Positions 51,816 to 64,000 of a DNA stretch of 64,000 nucleotides are shown here, piece after piece. Every line of letters starts with the position of its first letter. Position 1 is the first letter of the stretch. Under the pieces are notes generated by a model. That model saw only the letters and a program-made list of their open reading frames with translations. It was not told the DNA's origin and did not search any database. This DNA is from Rhea pennata (lineage: Eukaryota > Chordata > Aves > Rheiformes > Rheidae). Made by a program: the position numbers and the translations under genes. Location: contig NC_084678.1 in the NCBI RefSeq assembly GCF_028389875.1, forward strand, positions 16,646,899 to 16,710,898, given 5' to 3'.

Positions 51816-53676
51816 TTTCCCCATTTGCTTTTGTGCTTGGGCTCGGCGAGGGGGAGGGACTTGCTAATGTGTTTCAAACAGAAACTTTAAACCATCAGAA
51901 GCTTCACCCACGCCCAGAAATAGTCACTTGGCTGAAAGACAGCGGCTTTATGCTGTTTTTACTTGATGAGAATTATTTCCTTGAGAAGCGCCTTTGCAGG
52001 GGGATGTTAAACGTGGGAACTAGCAGCCCCTGATTTGTGCTCGGATTTTGTTCCTTGCCTTTGCTCTTAGGAAGTGTTTCCTAGTGCATAACCTTAGAGT
52101 CCTTGTGCTGCAGCTGCAGTTTCTGTCTCAAGCTAGCCAAAAGGGTAATCGGCGCTGAGAGAAAGCAGATCCTCAGGTACCGGGAGAGCAGCTGAGATCA
52201 GGGAGCTTTGCTGGTTTCCATCGGCCGTGGTGTCCTCCTGTTGTCCCTCGCTGCTGGCCTTGGCGTGCCATTAGCTCCCGTGCTTGGCAGGGCAGGGATG
52301 TGCTGGTCGCTTCCTGTTATGGCCTTACCCACCCTGAGCATCACCACCGGCCGTTTGGAACCGTTGCTAAATTATTAACGATAAGTGGAGCGCATCGAGT
52401 GGTGACGGGGCTGCGCTGCGCAAGGCATGCCCTCGGCAATGGGACCTGTGCAGGAGTTTCAGCTGGAGAACTTTGTGTCCAGACCCCGCCAGGTAATTTT
52501 TCCTGCTCTGTAGCCATATGGGTTTGCTGGGGACAAGGGGATCCCAGCAGTCCATAGTGGATGGGATCCACCAGGATCCAGCCTGCCAGCTTAGCTAAAA
52601 TGGGCAGCGCTCAGGTACAGCTGTCTGTACCATCCTGTAGACTTTATCCAAGGTAAAGGATGCACATTTATGCGTGGAGTTATTTCCCTTAATACTGTGT
52701 CAGACTGACCCAGATCTCCAGGCAGTCACCGGGGTTTCCCCAACCATTGCTCGAAGTCCTGGTTCGTGCGCTTACAGCTGTGCCTGGCCAGCAGAGCTCA
52801 ACACCGTCGTAGAAGTGGTTTGTAACAGAAAATAGCTTGTCTAGGAAAGCGAAGCGAGTGTGACATTAGCGGTGCCAGTGCAGGCCGCTGCTCGTCCCTG
52901 GCTGCCTCTTGTGCTGGCCCGCTAGTTTTTTTCCAGAGTGGGAATGGGATGCTTTAAAAATGGTACCTCTCACTTCTGCCCCAGGTGCCTCGAGCCAAGC
53001 TGGAACGTTAATCCGTGATCCCTGCAGTGGTTTGTGCGCTCCCGCTGCATCCCTGGCTGGTCCGTCCCTCACCTGCTGCCCTGCTCCGATGGCACGAGCA
53101 TAAGGTGCCCTCGCACCATGCACAGTAAGGACCTGCTGATATCTTTCTCCCTCCCACCCCTGCCATCCCATAAGTTGCAGAAGAGTTTTAACTAAAATTT
53201 AACAAAAGCATAGAAAGGCGCAGGATGTAATCTGTTGTCTGGTTTCAGCACGTGTTAGGCAAAAATGAGTGAGAAGTTTGGACATTACAAAAAACAATGG
53301 GCTGATTTCTGCTCTTTGGCTCCGGGGCGGTTCCTCCGGGATCCCTGGGATTATGTTGGTGGTAAGGGAGTGGAGTTTGGCTCTTGCTAAGTGGTTTATT
53401 TGTTTTTATTTTTCATTTAGCCAAAAATAAGAGGGAAAATTTTCAAAGAAGTATTTGGTGGGGAAACAAAAGAAGTTCAAAGCATCCTAAGCTGGCCAGA
53501 AAGGGTCTCCGTGAGGGGATAGATGTGTTAAGGGGAACAGGAAGTGATCAGCTGTGAGAATAGGGCTGAGCTGAAGGTACTGAGTGTGAGTGTCGTTTTT
53601 GGAAGGGAGTGTTCGAGGTGGCGATGCTCGGCTCCTGCCACGGCTCCTGTAGTTTAGCTTGCACTGCCCTTGGGTG

Positions 53677-53711
53677 TTAAGTAAGTAAGTAAATAAAGTA
53701 AACAAGTAAAT
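53677..53711. repeat. (TAAG)n imperfect tetranucleotide repeat
   Basis: TTAAGTAAGTAAGTAAATAAAG is followed by TAAACAAGTAAAT, an imperfect 35-bp tetranucleotide tract in ZNF512B intron 1. Confidence 0.85.
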
Positions 53712-54274
53712 CCATGCACAGCCTGGCCAGTCCCTGCTTCTGCAGCATCACGCAGCTTGCTCCCTCTGGCATCTTCCCAGGCAGCCAGTGCTGGGAGTCC
53801 AAGTGCAACCAGGCTCCTGGCCACCAACTTTAAAGGCAGCGTTCGCCCAACATGTAATTAATGTGATCTTCCTTAAAACTACCCGAATACTTGCAATGTT
53901 TATGTTGCAAATACAGATTTTTATGCTCTATAGCATGTCTAACTACAGCCCTGCCTAGATAGACAGGAGCGCAGTGCCCCTGAGGGCGTGCACCCGCTCC
54001 GCAGCTCTGCCGCTTGCAGGTGACTATCTGCGCCGCTGGGCATGTCGGGGCTCCTGTGAGATCTTTATCCCAGTGTTGCCTTTCCTGTCTCTCCCTCTCT
54101 CTGGAAGTGTGTATGTAGCCAAACAAGTTAAATTGCAGAGCTGCTGTGTTTAGGCACTAGCCCAGGTTTGATCAACATCAACTGTGTGAACTTCCCGTTG
54201 GTTTTCACCCAGCTGTAAAATCATCAGAGATGTTGTCTTCTTCAGCTTTCAGCTAGCTTTTTTTCTCGAGTCTT

Positions 54275-54300
54275 CTTTCTTTCTTTCTTTCTTTCTTTTT
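54275..54300. repeat. (CTTT)6 microsatellite
   Basis: Six consecutive CTTT units occur in ZNF512B intron 1, followed by T-rich sequence. Confidence 0.9.
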
Positions 54301-57042
54301 CCCTCTTCCTGCAAGTGATTTGACTGTGAGGAGAGCTGAGAGAGAGCAGAGGGGTTAGGAGATAGCAGAGGAAGGAAGGGGGACCAGAGTGTCTGTCTCA
54401 GTGTCTGACAGAGCAGGGACAGTGCGGAGACCTCTTTGGCCATGCAGATGACTTAGGATCCTAGATTTTGGCATTTCAGAATCACCACAGGAACCACTTC
54501 TCTGCTTACTCTGGAGACCAGCAGTTGTCCCTGGGAATGTACCAGCAGCTGGGGTCAGGAGCTGAGGTGTCCTGTTTAGCTTAGATGGGAAGACAATCAG
54601 GCATAAAAAAAGGTCATCTCTTGCTCAAATGGGAAGACGACCAACTGTAAAAAGGCTTTCCAGGCCTCTGGTCTCTCCAGCCACATGCAGTTGCCTCAGT
54701 TGTGGAGATGGTACCGCTCCTTCTCTCACCCCTGCAGCCAGGCTTGTTTGTTCAGACCAAAAGGTTATTGAATGGTTTGTAGAGAGCCTAGCGTCCCTCG
54801 GTCACTGGGCCTTCCCGATGGTGCTGGCAGACAAGCTGTAGCTAATACATGAATCTCCTACCAAAGGAACCCAAATTAGCTGAATAATGATTTCTGTGTT
54901 CAGCACCAAATGCCAGAGAACCTGTTGCCAAGACTGAAATTCTCATTTGATCCGATTAACCTTTGTGTCCGTGCAAACAACCAAATATTTGTCACCAGCT
55001 GAACACGTGCTGGAGGGTTTTGCCAGAGCTTCTCAAAGCATCTGGTTTGCACATGACAGGCAGCGCAAATCTCCCCGGCACAAGGATGCCCTTGTGTCCC
55101 GCGTGGTGGTGGCACAGGCGGTCAGTGTTGGGGTCTTGCTGACTCCTGTGCTTGGGCCCTTGACTTGCTTCACAAGGCCATGCAAGCGCGCTACCACAGC
55201 AGGCTCACTCGTTCCTGGGGCCCTGCGCAGTGCTGTCCTCTGCACGGTGGGTTGAAGGAAGACTTGTTTGTCATGTGCTCTGGGCATGGATGCTGTCACA
55301 CCAGCCAGCTCCTCAGAGCGCTGAAATCACTCTGGTTGCAATGTGTAGCGTTTTCTGAGCACGTGCTTGGCACACCAGGGCTGTGGCTTTGGCTGGCTTG
55401 AGGCTGCCGAGCAGCACGGTGGCTGCTGCATGCTGCAGTGCAATGCCTCTTTCCCCTCAGTTGAGTTAAGTGATGCAAACAAGCAATTTTGTGGGAGAGT
55501 TTGTGGGCGAAGAGTCAAATCTGTGTTTTTTAGAATGTGTCTGTAGGGGAGAGAAGTGCAAAGCCAAGGGGAAGAAAGCACCGATTGGCGCTTCCCTTAG
55601 ACGTGCTGCTGGGCGCCTGGCTAAGGACTGGTGCTGTTTCCTCAATGTGTCCTGTCCCAGGTCTCCGGGCCAAAAGTGGCCACGGTTATCAACAAAGCTT
55701 CCCTCCCAGAGCATGAAGCTCTCGTAGAGGTCTGGAGGACTCCTTTCTCCCTGGTGCCTGGGGCGCAATCCCCAGGGCCTTACTGCTTTTCAGTCAAGGG
55801 GAATGTGGTGTCCCCTGACAGCCCCCTTCATCAGGAATGTCTTAGCTTGCGTTGTCTGGACAGGAGGAACCACAGCGGTTCCTTAGTTTCTCTGGGAGGT
55901 TGATTTGGCACCATCTTCTAGATCCCAGTGAGGAGTTGATTTATGCATTAGAGAACACAGTAAATGTCAGTATAAATAGATAGTCATCCTTCATTCTGCC
56001 CCCTAGATATCAGCTGAGTTGTAGACACGGGGCAGGGATTTGGCTCCCTTGGTGTGATTGGCCTTTCCAGTAGAAGCTGGGACAAGGCAGGAGTTGTGGA
56101 GAATTTGAATCCATCTGCTTGGTCCTAGCAGTGACCACAGCTTGTCTCTCCAGAGCTGAATCTGTCACGTACTCCTCCAAAATCACCAGTTCTCAGACCT
56201 CCAGGAAATTTCATCTGCATTTTAAGAGGCATTTCCAAAACAGAAAGACACGAGTGTCTTCTGCGAGGTGGCTGGACGTCCTTCGTTCCTGTTGCGTTGT
56301 AGCCAAATGGGAAGAAGTCAATGCCAGCACATTCAGGTGACTCATTCTAGCCGACAGTTGCTCCTCCGCTAATTTGAGCGTGACAGAGTTTGGGCTTAGT
56401 GTGCATCTGAAGATACTTGGAATAAACTCAGGCGAGATCCAGCCGTGCTGTGGGCTTAGTCCTGCAACCACTGAAGTTGAGAGGTTGTTCTGCTGCCTGC
56501 TTCCGCTGGGAGTAAGATTGGGCCTTTTGCGATAATTTCTTATGTTCATTATTTATAGAGAAGCCAAATTGAATTATTAATGTGGAAAATTTAGATAACG
56601 TTAACAATTCTCAGTTTATAACAGTTTCCCATTAATAAGGAAAATTGGAAATTTATCACTACATCTGCTCATTAAAACTCACTTTTTTTTTCTTTTGGTG
56701 TTTTAAATGAAAGCATAGAAATAAACGAAGGGGAAAAGCCGTTTATTCGTTAGTTCTTTGGCTGAAGCCAGCCCATAATTTTTAATAAAGTCTTTGCTGT
56801 TGTATGTGGGGAGAAAACCAGCCTGTAATGAAAGCAGCTTTTCAACCATGTCTGTGGCATTGCTCAGCCATATAACAAATACTTAGAAACGCATCCTTTT
56901 TCTTCTCTTTGTGGCAACACTTTAGCTGTCCACTAGTTTTGTAAGTCCCCTCCCTACCCAGCAGCTCTCCTTGCTTTCAGTGTGCGTTTCTCCCAACTCC
57001 GTGGAGCTGTGAGTTTTAACATGTCCCCTGCCTGTTTCAGAG

Positions 57043-60000
57043 ATGGCGGATTCCTATGCCTGTAAAGGTGGAAGGAAAACTGCAGGGTCAAACAAACCCA
57101 CCGCGAGCAAAGAAAGCAGGACAGACACAAGGATAAATCCACCGGCAGAGATTTCCAAGCTTGGTAAGGAACGGAGTTTTCTTTCTGCAGAGGTGAAGGG
57201 AATGGAGGGGACAAGGGACAAATGCTTTGGATCTCCTGATGCACGTGAGCAGCTCGGTGCAGCCTCAGCTCCGTGGGTTTGAATGAGCAGGGTTGGATGT
57301 GCTGGGCCATGAAAGCTCCAGGCCCCTAGACCTGTAGGGAGCTGCTCCCTGGAAACAGGGAGTGCCGAGAGGGGAGGGAGAGAGATGATCTCCCTCTCTA
57401 GAGGGGCGTGCATCTGTCTAACGAGATGGGTGTCTCGCCGTCTATTTATCACGTTGGTAGCTAAGTGTTACATGAAAGGATGGAAAGGCTTAAACAAGTT
57501 TAGACCATCTGCTGTCTCCCGTGTCGCGTCCCCCAGGATGTCGGCTTGCGAGCGTACAAGCCCAGGGGACCAGCTTGCAAAGGGTTGTCACTGATGAATA
57601 GCTGATTTCTCTATCCAGGAATTTCTGGGCCCAAGGAGATTTTTCTCCTGTCTACTTATGCCAGGCAGATCTACGTTCTGAGCACAGAAATGCTCTGGCT
57701 GCCTTCACCCAAGCTAATGAGGCTGGCAGCTCTGGATGCTGCGGGGCAGAGCTAGAGCTGGGGCCCTGCTGCTCTGGGTGCGATTTCACTGTGTTTGGGC
57801 GGCTCTGGGCCTGAGGTTTAGCCAGTGCCTCTTCACCTCTCATCTTCCCAGGCAGCCAGGCATCGAAGTGCACAGAGGCTGAGGCTGACGGGACGTAGGC
57901 CACGACGCAGCCTGGGCCCCACCAGCTGCTCGGCGTACTGTCAGTCGCTGCCCTGGCCCAGCACTTGCACAAGGTGGGAGCCTGACTCATTTGAAAAACA
58001 GACTCCAATGATGTATCTCAGACTGGACATCCAAAATCCGTGGCCTCCTGGGGAAACTTTGCCCTAAACGTTTCCCAAATTTTGCTCTTACCTTGAGGCT
58101 GTTGCAGCTGTAATTGTTCCCAGAGCAGTGATTGCTACAGAGAATGAACTACATCTGCCTGCAGTGTAAATATACCTGGGTTTTGGGGATCTTTTTCCCC
58201 TGTGCTACATCCTGTCAACAACTTTAAAGGTAGAAAAGCCTTCCCTTTTTCAGCCTTTCCTTGTGATTTAAGTGGACATGATGGAGGGAAGAAGTTTCAT
58301 TGCTCCTACTAGGAAAGTGCTGGAGGTGAAAACTTCTAACAGGGTTCACTTTGTCAAGGGAAGTTAGGCTTAACTACGCAGGGGAGAAAGGGACCTCCCT
58401 CATCGTTAATTTGCTGGCCCTGCTTGAATGTTGCATCCTGGTTGGCACAGGGAGTGCGTTTTCCATGCTGTACTTTTGGTCTTGGTCTGGAGAAGCAGTG
58501 AGTATATAGGAAAGCCCTCCCCAGTGGCCGCTTTTAGAGGACCTGTCATTTCTATCTTGCTGACTCGATGCACGACTGTGGTAACCGGCTACAGGGATGC
58601 ACGGCCACGATGCCAGCCGAAAAACTGAGTGCAGTCTGGCTTGCCTATAAAAGGTCTGGGTTTTGCGCTGAGCGTGCTGTGGTGCGCGTTACATGCCAGC
58701 ACAGCATGTACTCGCACCATGCTCGCTGCAGCTGGCCTTGCGGCAGCAGGCTCTGCGCTGGCACGTGGCAGCACCAGGAGTGCCAGTGCAGATGTGGGGA
58801 GAGGAGGGAGCGTTTTCTGCACTCCAGGGCTCTCTCATCCCAGTCCCTGCAGTCCCCACCTGGCCACTGAACGAGGATGTGAGGGGTATCTCATCTGGGA
58901 AGTCTCATGTGCTTCTCTGCGTGAAAAGTCTACAAAGTTTTGAAGCTTTTGCAAGTTGTGAAAAGCAGAGGGAGAGCAGAGCTGTCACCGGAGCATCCAA
59001 CCATGCTGCATCCCTGCACATGCTGAGTTCATTCCGGAGAGAGTGGCCAATGGGAATGGAGACCCGCTGTTCTGGCTGCTTTGGAATATTCTGAACTTGG
59101 AGTATTTTGAAGCATTTTGGAGACGAAGCTGAAAAAAAAGGAGAGGGAGTAGCAGGTAACTGCAGTGTTGTGAGCCTTTGTGATTTTTCTGCAAATGCTG
59201 TGTTACTTGGTGTTTTTCATGAACCCCAACTCACGGAGTCCCAGGATGTGCAAGACTCCCACTCCCAATTCAAGCAGAAGGTGAGGCCCTCACTTCCACA
59301 GGCATGGAGGAAAAGCCTGAACCTGTGGTCTGACTGAGCCTGAACTTAACAGTGAAGAAAATGCAAAGGGAACCTGTGATGAACAGAAGCCTTTTGCAGA
59401 AACTCTGGAAGGAGTTGAGTGAAGCCCTGCAAAGATTCGCTCAGAGCTAGCATGGTCCAGGCGTAAGCTTGTAAAATTCTCCTCTCTCCTTTCTTAAGGG
59501 CCTTACATTTTGGGGCAGAGCAAAGCAGGGGAGAGCCCAAACCAAATGGGGAATTCTTATGACCGCTATGGGAGGCAGTGTGTAAAGCTGGAGAGGGATT
59601 AAGCAGCATTAAATACATGGTTGTGAACGAGTTTGGTCTAACAGCTGCAGGTACCTGTTGACACGCCAACTGGCTCTGGGTTGCTGTGGTCGTCCTTCTG
59701 GTTTATTGTAGCTCTGGGGCCCCACTAGAGCAATGAGGTTGACTTGCAGAGGGGAAGGTAAATGGCTTTTTAAGGACTTAATTTATATTCCATAAAGGTC
59801 ACTGCTGTGTTGTACGTGAACAGTCACGTCTTGCCAATGAGGCCTTCTGGGTGAGTGGGATTCCCAGAGGATGCAACATCATCAAATGATGCTTTTATGG
59901 ATATCAAAGCAGAGCAAACCAGCTGGCACAGCTTCAGGGGACTGGAAATTAAATTGTCTTGTTTGCTATTTTTCCGCTGGCTGGTAGGGTAGAAGGCATG

Positions 60001-63000
60001 AAAAAGGAGAGAGCGTGTGTTTTTGGCAGTGCTTTTATAGGTAACCTGTTGGCTTTCTGTTTAACTTCTGCCACTTGTTCCAAAAATCCTGCCTTGGCTT
60101 CTGAATACGGCCGGCAGCAGCCTCAGAGCTGAGCTCTGGTTTCTCAGGAGCTGGAAAGGTTGCAAGCAGTGCTGCTGGCCTATTCTTTTTATCTGCTTTT
60201 CACCAGGGAAGGGTCTTTTATAGGTTGAATTAGTTTGGGTTTTTTAACCTAAATTACCCTCTGCTAGCTGTTTTGGGGTTTCCTTTGCAGGGAGGTTTTT
60301 GGTTTGTTTCTGATTTTGTTTTTGTAGCAAATGGCTTTTATTCCTAGGCCTGTTCATTAAACCTTCAATCTCAGTTTTAGTCATCCGTACACATAGTTTC
60401 CGTAGGCCATTCGTATCCGTCCAGCTTGGCTTTGGTTTACAGTGACTCTCTGTATCACTTAAAGTTACAGGTTAGCCCTTAAAATATATTTGAAAGAGCT
60501 TTGTAGCGACTCCTCCACATCCGGCTGTTTTCACTTGGAGGCATGCTCGCTTTTTGCACGCTGGCTTCTCGCATCCACACATGTAGAGTTTGACTTGCTT
60601 TCATCACGTTGTTTTGACCAAGGAGTTGCCGTGCCTCTCTGCTGTTGCCTTTGCTTCCCTACTCTTGAGCTGTGCCTGCAAGTGAGTGTGCAGGCAGATT
60701 TGCACATGCCCCAAAACAGACAAGGATTTAAAAACGGGGCTCAGGTGCCTGCAGCCTTCTCTTGTTTGCGGTGTCGGCTTTTGTGGAGTTGCAGCCAAGC
60801 TACAAACCCAAGTTGAAATCTGCTGTGGAAAACAGCCATTGCTGTTTCCTGCTATTCCCATCACTTCAGCTCTGTCGTGACTTGTATTTTCCAAAATTGC
60901 CCTGATTTTGGGTGTTTCTGTTAGCAATTGTCAAGCTTGAAAACCAGAGCCCAGCAAAGGACCCTGAGCAGTGCAGAGCACCCTTGGTGCTGGGGTGCTG
61001 TGCAGAAGAACAAGCGCAACCGGACCCCACGGAGCATCACTTGCTGCAGCTCTTGCCTGCTCCTGCTCGGGGTCCTGAGCCGCTGTCTCCAAACCAACAG
61101 ACAGCTATGCGCCTCCTCGGCCACATCTTCAGTCTCCCCTTCGTTGACTAAAGCTTGTAAATACAGCTGCAAGAGCCTGAAGAGCAAGAGGCAGGTATCA
61201 GTCTGGCCCCTTCCCTCGCCAGGTATTGCCATTTAAAACCCCGAGCTCTGCGCTTGGCTCAGGCAGGGTTTGAAGCTCCCTCCACGAGCATGTGGGGAGA
61301 GAGACCTGGAAACCCGGCAAAGAAATGAGCACGCCCAAACGTGATCAAAATAAGGAAAGCAGCAGCTCGGTGGAGTCGGATGACCCCCTCTGCGAGCTGT
61401 CCCTGCCTTCTTGCATGGAGCAGCCCTCGTGCCTGGGAAATGCTGCGTATGGCAGGCTCCCGAGTGGGGCCTGGAGGGAGCTGGCGCGGCAGAGAGGCCT
61501 GTGGAGGCTGCCGCCGGCCATGCACATGTCTCGCCACCTCCGGCGCACCCTGGTACCAGGCCACGTCTCAGGGGTCTAGATTAAAGGCCACGAAACATAA
61601 TGCTGCGCGAGCGCTCGGGCAGCTGCCAGGCACGAGGCTTTGTAGCGCTCGGCACCTGCTGGAGCGCTCCTGGCCCAGGCAACGTTGAACTGGCTGCCGA
61701 TTTCCTGATGAAGGAGACAAAGCTGAGCACGTCTTTCCGGGATGCCTGAAAACCACCTCGGTGACTGAAAACGGGAAATAAAAGCGGATTACTCTGATGA
61801 ACTGCCTCAGTCCTTGCATACAAACCTTAGAAAGATTGTTGTGATGTTTGCACCACTTCACTGAAACCGCTTTAGATGTGAAATAAGTGAAACCAGAGAG
61901 TTCGCTGCCGTTGTGAACCGAAGTGTCTGGTCTGGGGCTCAGCACAGTTGAACAAATCGCAGTTGAGTCCAGAGTGCCCCAGCATCCAACATCGGAGGCT
62001 TCAGAGTGGGCCTGGCTGTTCAACCAGGTGTTGCAGTGTTGTTGCCACTTCTGAGTTGGCCACATTGCTGCCCTGCTGATGCACGGCTGGTGCCCCACGT
62101 TGCAGTCAGGATGCTAAGAGGGCCTGCTCTGAGCTTACAGAGAGCTGTGAACCCCTTGCAGAGGCAGTGTGCACAGTCCCCATGGCCTCCCTGCCGTATG
62201 AGCCTTGCACTGTTCGCAGCCCCACAGCCAGCCCTGGCCCTCTGGGCCCAAATTTCTTTTGCTAAGTGGTACGGCTGTTGAAGGATGTCTTCCAACCCAA
62301 GTGGAAGGACTTATAGGCCAGTTTTCTAAAGCAAACCTCAGCCGTACTGGAATTGCTCTGTGCTTTGCTTTCATGAATGGAAAGAGAGAGTGTCTTGCTG
62401 GAGGGAGACAGGCACTGGCCAGGCTCTTCTGTACCCAGGAGCAGCTGGGTTGTGTGCAGCCATCTCCCATGTGGGTATCTGCGGGTGCATGGGCTGTGCC
62501 CTGAATTCCCAGGGAAGCTGTAACTGCTTTCCAAAGGAAAATCTCCATCACCACCAAGGCTGCAGCAAATCAGTCCTTTGGCAGCCAGGAGGTGAGGCAG
62601 GACTTGCTGGGCAGCTGGTGGGGTGGGACGGGCAGGGCCAGGGTGGCCGGCTGGCTGGAGGGTCATGTGTGCTGCATCTGTTTGCAGGAAACGCAACCAG
62701 CGACAAAGCAGAAGGCAGGAAGAAGGGACGACCCAAGGCTGAGAACCAGGCGCTGAAGGACATTCCCGTAAGCCCCCATATTGCCTCGTCTCAGATGCAG
62801 GCCCCATCTCTCTCCCTCTGACTTGTCCTCTGCAGCAGCTGGCTGCTCTGAGCAGTTCCCCTCTGGAGTTAAACCTGCCCCTCAGGTGGTTTAATCTTAG
62901 TCTGGGGCTCTGCAAGATCTGGGCCCTTGAGCCTCCTCCTGCAGACCCCCAGCATCACTGAGCACCTTGGAAAATCCTGGTGTAGAATGGGACCCCCTGC

Positions 63001-63696
63001 TTCAGACTCACCTTTCTGGGGCCGTTCCCAAATGAGCTTTATTCTCTCACAGCTGCGTCAGGTTCGTTTAACGATCAGGAAGCACCGGGGAAGGGGTGAT
63101 TTATTCCCTGCGGAATTGTGCAGTTTAATTTCAATGCAAGAGCATGGACAACATACAGAGAAGTTTGTCATGAAAGTGTGGGCACGGGGTGATTTACTAA
63201 CTAGATGAAATGTGGGGCGGTTAAATCACCTAAGTGACTGATTTATTCCCGTGCCTGGGCGAGAGTGTGCTTTATGCTCTGGAAGGCATGGCAGGGTAAA
63301 TTTTCAGGAGGAACCGCTGGCCTGTAGAGCCTGCATCATACAACTCCATTATGGTCCTGTTTGCTGGCAGGAGCCTGAGTGTGCTGAAACACAGCCCTGT
63401 GGTTTGCTCTGCAGTGGTGCAGTGGGAAGTGGCTGAGGAGGTGGATAGGAGCAGTGCGAAGGTCTGATTTGTGTCCCTGGGCTTCTCGAGGTGCACGTGC
63501 ATGCATCATGCACCTGGGTATGTGATGCTCCTCACTCAGCTATGTCCCTCCTGTCTCCTGTTCTCAGCTCCCCCTGATGAACCAATGGAAGGACGAGTTC
63601 AAAGCTCACTCCAGGGTGAAATGCCCCAATTCAGGCTGCTGGCTCGAGTTCCCCAGCATTTATGGCTTGAAGTACCACTATCAGCGCTGCCAGGGG
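57043..63696 (+). CDS. ZNF512B: ZNF512B, N-terminal coding exons (partial, runs off window)
   Basis: Coding segments: 57043-57163 (ATG in the exon beginning at 57041), 62688-62767 and 63568-63696. They join in phase to 330 nt (110 residues) and end at a GT donor (63697), so the gene continues beyond the window. Exon 1 of the coding part reads MADSYACKGGRKTAGSNKP, matching the human MTDP...GGR...GS.K pattern as I recall it. The second gives SDKAEGRKKGRPKAENQALK, nearly identical to human and including an AT-hook-like KKGRPK. The third gives LMNQWKDEFKAHSRVKCPNS and a zinc finger of spacing C-x4-C-x12-H-x3-C (CPNSGC...YHYQRC). ZNF512B is a nuclear multi-zinc-finger protein linked in human to chromatin repression and TGF-beta signalling. 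The paralogue ZNF512 is less likely because of synteny with SAMD10 and PRPF6. The later zinc fingers are outside the window. Confidence 0.9.
57164..62687 (+). other. ZNF512B intron 2
   Basis: This 5.5-kb intron lies between two phase-1 borders. The human protein, as I recall it, has about 25 residues here (around a VVRGGQ motif) that are absent from the joined avian exons, so an unrecognised symmetric exon could be present. I searched by eye for a matching reading frame and found none. An open frame at 61292-61579 is the longest unexplained one. No mobile element is supported. Confidence 0.5.
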
Positions 63697-64000
63697 GTAA
63701 GGAGACCTGACGGCTCTACGTCCTTTCTTGCGTTACCATCCTCGGGATAAAGTCACACCTCTTGGGCCCTCAACCTCAGAAAAAAACGTGAGATGAAAAA
63801 AGGGGAGAAAAGCCATGAGGGCACAAATGGGACAGAGGCTGTTTGTGAGGTGTGTGTGAGAGTGCCAGGGTCCCTTCGACACTGTGTCAGGTCTAGCTCA
63901 GAAGTGACCTGGGCCATCAGTAGCTCCATTTCCGTGCGGAGAAAGGTATTTATGCAGTGTCCTATTTGCCCACCCACAGTATGTGCTGCTGTTAAAGGCA
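63697..64000 (+). other. start of ZNF512B intron 4 (right edge)
   Basis: The donor GTAAGG at 63697 opens an intron that runs to the window end. No further exon is visible in the last 300 bp. Confidence 0.7.

Larger units (their letters stand above)
50338..57040 (+). other. ZNF512B intron 1
   Basis: This 6.7-kb intron runs from the exon 1 donor (50338) to the acceptor CCTGTTTCAG at 57031-57040. The first 1.15 kb is repeat-rich, as listed. The rest, 51.9-57.0 kb, is ordinary sequence with small tetranucleotide repeats and no exon I can support. Confidence 0.6.

Noticed and set aside
57043-63696. Assignment to the paralogue ZNF512 instead of ZNF512B
   Set aside because: The KKGRPKAENQAL and KAHSRVKCPNSGCWLEF stretches fit ZNF512B closely, and the neighbours SAMD10 and PRPF6 match the ZNF512B locus.

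Overview
The window is vertebrate nuclear DNA and most likely avian. It carries multi-exon genes with canonical GT/AG introns, compact introns and strong CpG islands. It also has dense GC-rich minisatellites of the kind seen on bird microchromosomes, and no mammalian-type Alu or L1 elements that I could recognise. The species cannot be fixed from the sequence alone. The gene order and orientation match the conserved PRPF6 / SAMD10 / ZNF512B block of human 20q13.33, read in reverse.

Layout. 1-1.9 kb: CpG-rich sequence with a degenerate proline-coding repeat and no recognisable gene. 2.5-29.4 kb: PRPF6 on the minus strand. All 21 coding exons can be traced, and joined they give an intact 941-residue U5 snRNP / tri-snRNP scaffold protein. 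28.9-29.5 kb: the PRPF6 CpG-island promoter with ETS-type sites. 29.6-30.05 kb: a long alternating purine-pyrimidine (CA/CG/TG) tract with Z-DNA potential. 30-38.8 kb: the interval between the divergent PRPF6 and SAMD10 genes. It holds a 31-bp minisatellite, a possible conserved noncoding stretch, a GGGCTC/GGAGC-rich CpG island, a pyrimidine-rich repeat and a 30-bp minisatellite. 35.5-45.2 kb: SAMD10 on the plus strand, with two alternative first coding exons and four common exons; the encoded SAM-domain protein is 180 or 193 residues. 45.2-49.4 kb: CpG-rich intergenic DNA with islands of TAAT-rich sequence that look like candidate regulatory elements. 49.5-64 kb: the 5' part of ZNF512B on the plus strand. 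It has a CpG-island first exon with a GCC repeat, a repeat-rich first intron, and coding exons giving the first 110 residues including the first zinc finger. The gene runs off the right edge.

The three genes do not form one pathway. PRPF6 is a housekeeping splicing factor, SAMD10 is a small SAM-domain protein of unknown role, and ZNF512B is a nuclear zinc-finger regulator. Nothing here resembles a new multi-gene system. The most useful non-routine signals are the paired first exons of SAMD10 separated by a 30-bp minisatellite, the Z-DNA-prone tract just upstream of PRPF6, the TAAT-rich blocks, and a predicted upstream ORF overlapping the ZNF512B start. Very long open frames occur in the minisatellites in several frames on both strands. 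They result from stop-free repeat units and are not genes.
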